Part shown: positions 21,471 to 34,930 of the stretch, piece by piece
Numbering within the stretch: the stretch's first letter is position 1
Layout: the number at the start of each line of letters is the position of its first letter
Source of the DNA: Cellulomonas xiejunii
GTDB taxonomy: Bacteria; Actinomycetota; Actinomycetes; Actinomycetales; Cellulomonadaceae
Reading direction: 5' to 3'
DNA: 64,000 nt
Assembly (NCBI RefSeq): GCF_024508315.1
Contig: NZ_CP101987.1
Coordinates: 1,178,001-1,242,000, forward strand
Position numbers and translations under genes: made by a program
The notes under the pieces: generated by a model
The model's database searches: none
Told to the model about the DNA's origin: nothing
What the model saw: only the letters and a program-made list of their open reading frames with translations

Positions 21471-23411
21471 GTGCTCAAGCGACTTGTCGTCGCGATCGTC
21501 GGGCTCGTGGGCGTCGTGGTCATCGCCCTCGGGGTCGCCTCGGCGACCCTCTGGCGTGCCGATGACGTGCTCGTAGCGCAGTTGCAGGCCGACGAGCCCC
21601 TGGTCGTCACCGACCCCGGCGTGCTCGAGCTGGCCGCGTCCGAGGTGACCGTCCGCGCGGAGGCCGACGGGCCCGTGGTCCTGGCGATCGGTCGGGACAC
21701 CGACGTCGTCGGATGGGTGGGGGAGGACCCGCACCAGCGCGTCACCGGCCTGTCCGGCTGGCACGAGCTCGCGGCGGAGGACGTCGCGGCCCCTACCCCG
21801 ACGTCCGACGCGTCGGCGACCCCGGCCGAGGAGGCCCCCGTCGACGACGAGGCTCCCGCCGAGGACGCGGCGGCGGGCGACGAGGCCCCTGCCGAGGACG
21901 CGGCGGCGGAGCAGGACGAGGCACCTGCCGTCCCCGACCCGGCCGGCTCGGACATGTGGACCGCCGAGGCGACCGGCGACGGCGAGGCCGAGATCACCTG
22001 GACCGCGCAGCCGGGCCGCTGGAGCGTGCTGGCGGCGAGCACCGACGGCAGCCCGCTGCGGCTCTCACTCGCGTGGCCGCAGGTCGTCACCACGCCGTGG
22101 CTCTGGCCGTGCGTCGTGGTGGGTGCACTGCTCGTGCTCGTGTCCGCAGCCCTCCTTCTCCGTGACGTCCGACGTGGTCGCCGCGGGGCCGACGCGGCGT
22201 GGACGCCCGTGCTCACCGGCCCGCTCCCCGTCGTCGACGGGAACGGTGGACCTGTCCAGCTCACCCGACGTCAGCTCCGCGAGCTCGCCGAGCACGGTGC
22301 CGTCACCGGCACCGGCGTCCGCGCCTCGCGTGACGACGCGCCCCGTGGGGACGCACCGTCCGCCGGCGTCCCCGCACCGACGTCGACGACCGCCGGCACG
22401 ACCGGGGCGGCCGCGTCGGCGCCCCACGACGGCGACGCCGCAGCGAGTCCTGCCGATCCCGCGCGCGGGACCGGCGCGCTCGGGGGGATGGCGCCGGCGA
22501 CACGTCGCGCGCTGCGCGCCGTCACGTCGCGCGGCGCGGCCGCACGCGAGCAGGCGGCGCCGACGACGCCCGAACCCGCGGCACCGTCCGCCCCGGCTGC
22601 GGCGCGGACGGGCGCACCCGACGGCACCGACCGCCCTCTCTGGCGGCCGACGGCACCCCAGGACGCACCGCAGGCCCCGCCGCGAGCGGACGCACAGCCG
22701 GCAACCCGGTCCGGCGCCGGTGCGCCCTCGCAGGAGCGGCCCGATGGACCGACGCCCGCCCCCGGGGCAGCCCCGGGTGGGGCCTGGCCGGTGGGCGCCC
22801 CGCGATGGTCAGGGGGCGGCGGTTCACCGTCCCCCTGGTCCGCGACGGGTCCGGCGGCACCGGCCGGCGCTGACGCCCGGGCCGGGCAGGACCGGCCCCA
22901 CGGCCGTCCTGCCTGGCTCGGCTCCGCCGGCTCGTCCCCGGAGCCCGCACGGACCGCGGACGGGCGGCTGCCGGCTCCCGGTGCCCCGGGATCACCGGAT
23001 GCGCCCCGCGGCGCCGCCGCGTCCCCGAGCCGCCACGGCACCGCGGGCGCTCCCGTGGCGCCCAGCGGGCCGGCGCCCGCCCGCTCCGCACGTCCCGGCC
23101 CCGGCACGGCTGGGTGGGGTGCCGTCCCGCCTGCCCCCGGGCCGGTCGCGGGTCGTGTGTCCGGCCCGGACGCGCCCGCGCGGTCCGTCCCCAGCAACGC
23201 GGTGACACCTGACGCACCGACGGCCCGCCCTGGTGCGGGGTCGCCCCCTGCCGACGCCCGCCCCGCGTGGCTGCGCGACACGCCGGTGCCGACCGGTCCC
23301 CGGGCCGGCTCGACGCCCGAGGCCCCGGGCGGCTCACGCGCTGACGCGTGGCGGCGTGCGTGGGGGCTCGCCTCGACCGAAGACGACCCGACCTCGGAGG
23401 AGGAACGATGA
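21471..23411 (+). CDS. Two-helix membrane protein with a long disordered Pro/Ala tail
   Basis: 646 residues. An N-terminal helix (about 4-26), an extracytoplasmic domain of about 170 residues (LVVTDPGVLELAASEVTV, VGWVGEDPHQRVTGLSGWHELAA) with an acidic repeat region EAPVDDEAPAEDAAAGDEAPAEDAAA, a second helix (WLWPCVVVGALLVLVSAALLLRD, about 205-227), then a 400-residue cytoplasmic Pro/Ala/Gly-rich tail. No family recognised. GTG with GGAAGGA upstream. Its stop overlaps the lipoprotein start (ATGA), so the two likely act together in the envelope. Confidence 0.78.
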   Translation: MLKRLVVAIVGLVGVVVIALGVASATLWRADDVLVAQLQADEPLVVTDPGVLELAASEVTVRAEADGPVVLAIGRDTDVVGWVGEDPHQRVTGLSGWHELAAEDVAAPTPTSDASATPAEEAPVDDEAPAEDAAAGDEAPAEDAAAEQDEAPAVPDPAGSDMWTAEATGDGEAEITWTAQPGRWSVLAASTDGSPLRLSLAWPQVVTTPWLWPCVVVGALLVLVSAALLLRDVRRGRRGADAAWTPVLTGPLPVVDGNGGPVQLTRRQLRELAEHGAVTGTGVRASRDDAPRGDAPSAGVPAPTSTTAGTTGAAASAPHDGDAAASPADPARGTGALGGMAPATRRALRAVTSRGAAAREQAAPTTPEPAAPSAPAAARTGAPDGTDRPLWRPTAPQDAPQAPPRADAQPATRSGAGAPSQERPDGPTPAPGAAPGGAWPVGAPRWSGGGGSPSPWSATGPAAPAGADARAGQDRPHGRPAWLGSAGSSPEPARTADGRLPAPGAPGSPDAPRGAAASPSRHGTAGAPVAPSGPAPARSARPGPGTAGWGAVPPAPGPVAGRVSGPDAPARSVPSNAVTPDAPTARPGAGSPPADARPAWLRDTPVPTGPRAGSTPEAPGGSRADAWRRAWGLASTEDDPTSEEER

Positions 23412-24478
23412 AGAGCTCGCGCTCGACGCGCGTCGTGACCCTGCCGGTCGGTGGCGGCCCCGGTGGGCGGCCCGGGCGGCGACGTCACCGAGGTGCCGCC
23501 GTGACCGCTGCTGCGCTCCTGCCGCTGCTCGTCCTCACCGGGTGCAGCACGGCGCTGCCCACGCCGGACCCGGAGCCGGTGCCCGCCGTGGCACCGCCCG
23601 TGGTCTCGGTGGCGCAGGCCCAGCGCGTCCTGGACTCCGTGGCCGAGGTCGTGGCCGCCGGTGACGCGGGCAACGACGCGGCGGTGCTCGGCTCACGCCT
23701 CGAGGGGCCGGCGCTCGCGATCCGGAAGGCCGAGTACGTGCGCAACGTCGCGACCGCCGGGACGCGGCCGCCGACCGTCCTGCCGTTCGACGAGCAGGCG
23801 CTGCTCGTCCCCGAGACGGCCACGTGGCCGCGGACGCAGCTGGTCGTGACCGAGCAGCCCGCCGACCTGCAGGCGCCGCGCGTGCTCGTCCTGCGGCAGG
23901 AGTCGCCCCGCGCGCAGTACAAGCTGTGGGGCTGGGCCCGGCTCCTGCCGTCCGTGCAGACGCCCGCGACGGCGGCGCCCGAGGAGGGCAGCCCCACGCT
24001 GCCGCCGGACGCGGAGGGACTGCTCGTGACACCGCTCGACGCCGTCGCGCAGTACACGGACGTGCTCGCGAACGGCGACGCCTCGCCCCACGTCGGGGGC
24101 TTCGCCCCCGACGCGTTCCGCACCGCGATCGAGACCGAACGGGCCGGCGTCGTCACGCAGCTCGGCGACGCGGCGACCCTGACACAGACGTACGCACCGG
24201 TCGGCGAGCCGGTCGTCACGCTGGGCACGGTGGACGGCGGTGCCATCGTCGTGAGCGAGATCGCGACGACGTCGACGGTGACCTTGCCCGCGACGGGCGG
24301 CAGTATCACGGTCGAGCCCTTCTACTCCGCGCTGGCGGGTGGAGCGACGACGGCGGGGACGAGCCTGACGCGCACCTTCTCGGGGGTCGTCGTCATGTAC
24401 CTCCCCCCGGCCGGAAGCGACGCACAGATCCAGGTCCTCGCGGGCGAGCAGTCGGTCACCGGGGCGTCGGCCCAGTGA
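23408..24478 (+). CDS. Secreted lipoprotein, unknown function
   Basis: 356 residues. A twin-basic, long signal peptide ends in the lipobox LTGC (Cys near residue 46), so the mature protein is probably lipid-anchored on the outside. The rest is a beta-rich soluble domain with two similar halves, in part: each contains a hydrophobic ALL/VV strand pattern and Thr/Val runs. No family recognised. ATG overlaps the membrane-protein gene by 4 bp; GAGGAGG ribosome site lies just upstream. Confidence 0.8.
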   Translation: MKSSRSTRVVTLPVGGGPGGRPGRRRHRGAAVTAAALLPLLVLTGCSTALPTPDPEPVPAVAPPVVSVAQAQRVLDSVAEVVAAGDAGNDAAVLGSRLEGPALAIRKAEYVRNVATAGTRPPTVLPFDEQALLVPETATWPRTQLVVTEQPADLQAPRVLVLRQESPRAQYKLWGWARLLPSVQTPATAAPEEGSPTLPPDAEGLLVTPLDAVAQYTDVLANGDASPHVGGFAPDAFRTAIETERAGVVTQLGDAATLTQTYAPVGEPVVTLGTVDGGAIVVSEIATTSTVTLPATGGSITVEPFYSALAGGATTAGTSLTRTFSGVVVMYLPPAGSDAQIQVLAGEQSVTGASAQ

Positions 24479-24622
24479 CGTGCGCGGGGGAGCCGACGGA
24501 GCCCGTCACGGGAGCACCCGCGGCCGGGGCAGAATCGTCACAGGCGTCCCCGCGCGGGTGCAGGCGCGGCGCGCAATGACGTCAGGAACCGAACCGAGCA
24601 CGACGAACCCGAGGAACTCGTG

Positions 24623-25555
24623 ATGTCGCAGCCGTCGCAGCAGCCCCGACCGCCCCTCGACGCGCGCGGCGCGGTCGACCTGTCGACGCTCGTGCGTCCG
24701 GCGACCCCGCCCCCCGGCAGCCCCGGCGGGTTGGAGGCCGCGGCCGCCTACGTGCGCGACGTCGACCAGACGACCTTCGCCGACGTGGTGCAGTCCTCGA
24801 CCCAGCACCCGGTGGTCGTGGTGCTGTGGGCGCCTTGGAGCGAGGTCAGCCAGCAGGTGGCCGCCGACCTCGCCGCCCTGGCGGAGGAGGACGCGGGCCG
24901 GTGGCTCCTCGCGCGCATCGACGCGGAGGGCAACCCCCAGGTGGCCGCGGCCTTCCAGGCGCAGTCCGTCCCGACGGTCATCGCGCTGCTCGCGGGGCAG
25001 CCCGTCCCGCTGTTCCAGGGTGCGTACCCGCGTGACCAGGTGCGGGCGGTCCTCGACCAGCTGCTCGCGGCGGCTGAGGCGAACGGTGTGACCGGCCGGG
25101 TGAGCGGTGGTCCGGCTCCGACGCCGGAGCCGGAGCCGGCTCTGCCGCCCCTGCACCAGGCGGCCTATGACGCGATCGAGCGTGACGACCTCCCCGCAGC
25201 CCGCGCCGCCTACGAGCAGGCGCTGCGGGAGAACCCCCGGGACGCCATGGCGCGCGCGGGGCTGGCACAGGTCGGTCTGATGGAGCGGACGGCGCAGGCC
25301 GACACCCGCGCCGTCCGTGAGGCCGCGGCCGCCCATCCCGACGACCTCGACGCACAGCTCGCGGTGGCCGACCTCGACGTCTTCGGTGGTGCGGTCGAGG
25401 ACGCTTTCGCGCGGCTCGTCGAGCTGGTCCGGCGGACCACCGGTGAGGACCGCGAGCGTGTCCGGCTGCGGCTCGTGGACCTGTTCGAGGTTCTCGGCGC
25501 CGCCGATCCTCGCGTCGTCGCGGCCCGCCGAGCGCTCGCTGCTGCCCTCTACTGA
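24623..25555 (+). CDS. YbbN/CnoX-type thioredoxin-like TPR protein without active cysteines
   Basis: 310 residues. Thioredoxin fold at about 40-150: VVVVLWAPWSEVSQQVAADL, where the CxxC is replaced by SEVS, and the cis-proline loop QSVPTVIALLAGQPV. The C-terminal half holds tetratricopeptide-like helices (AAYDAIERDDLPAARAAYEQALRENPRDAMARAGLAQVGL and following, about 165-300). E. coli YbbN (CnoX) is a holdase chaperone of this plan. ATG chosen over the adjacent GTG for better spacing from GAGGA. Position matches Rv1324. Confidence 0.88.
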   Translation: MSQPSQQPRPPLDARGAVDLSTLVRPATPPPGSPGGLEAAAAYVRDVDQTTFADVVQSSTQHPVVVVLWAPWSEVSQQVAADLAALAEEDAGRWLLARIDAEGNPQVAAAFQAQSVPTVIALLAGQPVPLFQGAYPRDQVRAVLDQLLAAAEANGVTGRVSGGPAPTPEPEPALPPLHQAAYDAIERDDLPAARAAYEQALRENPRDAMARAGLAQVGLMERTAQADTRAVREAAAAHPDDLDAQLAVADLDVFGGAVEDAFARLVELVRRTTGEDRERVRLRLVDLFEVLGAADPRVVAARRALAAALY

Positions 25556-25583
25556 GGGCGGTCGCGCCAGGCGAGAGGCCGAC

Positions 25584-25612
25584 TTGCGCCGTCGCCGATG
25601 GCTGCGTAACGT
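25584..25612 (+). promoter_or_regulatory. Candidate rRNA operon promoter 1
   Basis: TTGCGC (25584-25589), 17-bp spacer, TAACGT (25607-25612). The best upstream -35/-10 pair before the tandem-repeat array; it would give a leader of about 780 nt. Confidence 0.45.
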
Positions 25613-25741
25613 ACTCCCGGCCGCCCGGCAGGGAGGAACGGACACCGAGCACGACTCGGTGGTCGGTCCCCCGGGACGGCAACCCCCTGGCAGTTCCCGA
25701 ACGGCGCTGAGCGCCGTCGCGTGGAGTGCCGCGGGGAGATC

Positions 25742-25992
25742 GATCGGGTCGGAAGATCGGGTACGGTCCTCCAGTCGCTGAAGCCCTTCGGGGTGAGGTG
25801 ATGGGGAGGTCGGATCGGGTCGGAAGATCGGGTACGGTCCTCCAGTCGCTGAAGCCCTTCGGGGTGAGGTGATGGGGAGGTCGGGCCGGGTCGGAAGATC
25901 GGGTACGGTCCTCCAGTCGCTGAAGCCCTTCGGGGTGAGGTGATGGGGAGGTCGGACCGGGTCGGAAGATCGGGTACGGTCTTCCAGCCGGC
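25742..25992 (+). repeat. 71-bp tandem repeat array carrying rRNA promoters
   Basis: Three full 71-bp units begin at 25742, 25813 and 25884, and a fourth partial unit at 25955 diverges after about 38 bp. The full units are identical except for the first three bases. Each unit contains GGGTACGGTC, where TACGGT (25762, 25833, 25904 and 25975) sits 17 bp after a TCGGAT/TCGGGC/TCGGAC hexamer, and a CCCTTCGGGG mini-hairpin further down. Four promoters at exact 71-bp spacing follow from this. No protein is encoded. Confidence 0.85.
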
Positions 25993-26018
25993 TGGCTCCC
26001 AGGAGCTGAACGGCACGG

Positions 26019-26047
26019 TCTGACCAGGTCGAACGGTCAGGTATGGT
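26019..26047 (+). promoter_or_regulatory. Candidate rRNA operon promoter 6
   Basis: TCTGAC (26019-26024), 17-bp spacer, TATGGT (26042-26047). It follows the tandem units and shares with them a following TCATCCAG/TCCTCCAG sequence, so it looks like a diverged member of the same family. Confidence 0.6.
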
Positions 26048-26139
26048 CATCCAGCCGGGCTGCCCCACGGGGCAGGAGCCGCAGGGTGAGCGACCAGATC
26101 GCGACCCCGGTGGCCGGGACACGGAGCCGAAAGGCGAAG

Positions 26140-26168
26140 TTGACCGGGGGCCGCAGATCGGCTAAGTT
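26140..26168 (+). promoter_or_regulatory. Proximal rRNA operon promoter
   Basis: TTGACC (26140-26145), 17-bp spacer, TAAGTT (26163-26168): the closest match to sigma-70-type hexamers in the region and the last promoter before 16S. Expected transcript start near 26175, about 220 nt before mature 16S. Confidence 0.7.
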
Positions 26169-26174
26169 TGAACG

Positions 26175-26396
26175 GTTGCCTCCAGACGGGCCCGAGAGGG
26201 TCCAGCGGATGCGCGTCTGTTCCTTGAGAACTCAACAGTGTGCCAAGTAGTCGATGCCATATTTTTGGCGTCGAGCCTGGATCAGGTCCACCCCGTGGGT
26301 CTGGTTTGGGATGATGCCAGTTGATGCCCCTCTTCGGGGGGGTTCTTTGTGTGTCTGTTGCTCGCTGGCCTTCGGGTTGGTGGGTGGCTGTTTGAC
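26175..26396 (+). promoter_or_regulatory. rRNA leader with BoxA-like motif
   Basis: Contains CTTGAGAACTCAACAGTG (from 26223), the conserved actinobacterial leader motif connected with antitermination and processing, and an AT-looped hairpin TCGATGCC / GGCGTCGA (26251-26274). Closely related motifs precede 23S and 5S. No gene is present. Confidence 0.6.
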
Positions 26397-31427
<5,031 letters not shown>

Positions 31428-31442
31428 CTTCATTCATTGCTA

Positions 31443-31461
31443 CGCGTCCACTGTGCGGTTC
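31443..31461 (+). promoter_or_regulatory. 3' arm of the pre-23S processing stem
   Basis: CGCGTCCACTGTGC, then GTTC, complementary to the spacer arm at 28277-28295. The paired arms bring the 23S ends together for RNase III cleavage. The arms themselves are visible; the cleavage is family knowledge. Confidence 0.75.
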
Positions 31462-31502
31462 CCGAGAAACCAGCGGGAGTATTCCGTTGACAACTCGACA
31501 GT

Positions 31503-31621
31503 GTTACGGCGGTCATAGCGAAGGGGAAACGCCCGGTCCCATTCCGAACCCGGAAGCTAAGCCCTTCAGCGCCGATGGTACTGCACCCGCCAGGGTGTGG
31601 GAGAGTAGGACGCCGCCGGAC
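31503..31621 (+). rRNA. rrf: 5S ribosomal RNA
   Basis: About 119 nt beginning GTTACGGCGGTCATAGCG and ending GACGCCGCCGGAC; the first and last ten bases pair as the closing helix. CCCATTCCGAACCCGGAAGCTAAG is the conserved loop region, here CCCGGTCCCATTCCGAAC onward. It follows 23S by 75 bp, and a BoxA-like GTTGACAACTCGACAGTG precedes it at 31486. Confidence 0.95.
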
Positions 31622-31630
31622 AATCATTCA

Positions 31631-31664
31631 CGAAAGGCCCACCCCTCACGGGGTGGGCCTTTCG
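31631..31664 (+). terminator. rRNA operon terminator
   Basis: Perfect 15-bp stem CGAAAGGCCCACCCC / GGGGTGGGCCTTTCG around TCAC, 10 bp after 5S, followed by TCGTCGTCT. A strong hairpin typical of rRNA operons. Confidence 0.9.
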
Positions 31665-31696
31665 TCGTCTCCAGGCACGTTATGCGCTCACGAAAG

Positions 31697-31721
31697 AGGC
31701 CGGGGGGACAGCCCCCGGCCT
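31697..31721 (-). terminator. Terminator of glgB
   Basis: Ten-bp stem AGGCCGGGGG / CCCCCGGCCT with a 5-nt loop, read from the minus strand 16 bp after the glgB stop and followed there by CTTTCG. Together with the rRNA terminator it insulates two converging transcripts. Confidence 0.75.
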
Positions 31722-31736
31722 GTTCCGTGCGGCTGC

Positions 31737-33959
<2,223 letters not shown>

Positions 33960-34021
33960 GTGCCTAGCCAATCACCCCGCGGGCGCTGCTGCAGGTGATC
34001 ACGGCCGTACGCGCCGGGACG

Positions 34022-34930
34022 TCAACGCGGCCGCCGCGCGGTGCTGCCGCGGGCGACGAGCCGGGGGAGCGGCGCGGTGGAGGTCGTCGGGCGCCCGGAG
34101 GCGAGGAGGTTGAGCACGGCGTCCGCGACCTGGACCCCCATGGCGTGCACGTCGAGGCTCATGGCCGACAGCGCGGGGTGCGCCAGACGGCACAGCGGCG
34201 AGTCGTCCCACGCCAGCAGCGAGACGTCGTGCGGGACCGTCAGGCCGAGCTCGTTGGCCACGCCGAGCCCGGCGACGGCCATGACGTCGTTGTCGAAGAC
34301 GAGCGCCGACGGTGGGTCGTTGCGCCCGAGCAGGGTGCGCGCGGCACGCCTGCCGGACTCCTCGCCGTAGTCGCCCTCGACGACCACGCCGTGCACCCCC
34401 TGGGTCGCGCACTCCGTGAGGAAGGCCTCGGTGCGCGAGCGCGTGTGTGCGAGCGCGGCCGGCCCCGAGACGCGGCCGACGGTCGTGTGCCCGAGGTCGA
34501 CGAGGTACCCCACGGCGTCACGCATCGCCTGCGCGTTGTCGATCCACACGTGGGCGACGTCCGCAAGCGCCCGCTCGGGGCCGCCGACGACGACCGTGGG
34601 CAGGCCCAGCTCGGCGAGGACCGCGGGACGCAGGTCGTCGACGACGAGGTTCACGAGAACGACGGCGTCGACGAGCCGGCCGTGCCCCCAGCGGCGGTAC
34701 GCGGCGATCTCGGCGTCGTGGTCAGGGACGACGTGGAGCAGCAGGGAGCGGTCGTCGCACGACAGCGTCTCCTCGATGCCTCCGATGAGCTCCATGAAGA
34801 AGGGCTCGATACCGAGCATCCGCGCCGGTCGAGCCAGCACCAGTCCGATCGCGTCCGCGCCCACGGCGGTCAGCGTACCGACCCGGTCCTCGGGCCGGCC
34901 GGAAGCGTCGGGCGCGCGCGGACGGCTCAC
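34022..34930 (-). CDS. LacI/GalR-like ligand-binding protein lacking the HTH domain
   Basis: 302 residues. From about residue 24 (GADAIGLVLARPARMLGIEPFFMELIGGIEE) it is a normal LacI sensor domain through SALVFDNDVMAVAGLGVANE and LPRLVARGSTARRP at the end. The 60-residue helix-turn-helix that should precede is missing: the gene starts with GTG at 34930, overlapping the beta-mannosidase stop (GTGA), and the bases upstream code for the mannosidase C-terminus. It may be a regulator remnant, or a sugar-binding modulator working with another regulator. Translational coupling to the mannosidase is likely. Confidence 0.8.
   Translation of the reverse strand: MSRPRAPDASGRPEDRVGTLTAVGADAIGLVLARPARMLGIEPFFMELIGGIEETLSCDDRSLLLHVVPDHDAEIAAYRRWGHGRLVDAVVLVNLVVDDLRPAVLAELGLPTVVVGGPERALADVAHVWIDNAQAMRDAVGYLVDLGHTTVGRVSGPAALAHTRSRTEAFLTECATQGVHGVVVEGDYGEESGRRAARTLLGRNDPPSALVFDNDVMAVAGLGVANELGLTVPHDVSLLAWDDSPLCRLAHPALSAMSLDVHAMGVQVADAVLNLLASGRPTTSTAPLPRLVARGSTARRPR

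Noticed and set aside
25742..25992. CRISPR array
   Set aside because: Units follow each other with no unique spacers, are 71 bp long, and there are no cas genes.
24506..26122. Long minus-strand reading frame with repeated TSPRRASATGGPYPIFRP-like peptides
   Set aside because: It is the translation of the 71-bp promoter repeats and of antisense thioredoxin-gene sequence; the repeats carry promoters and lead into rRNA.
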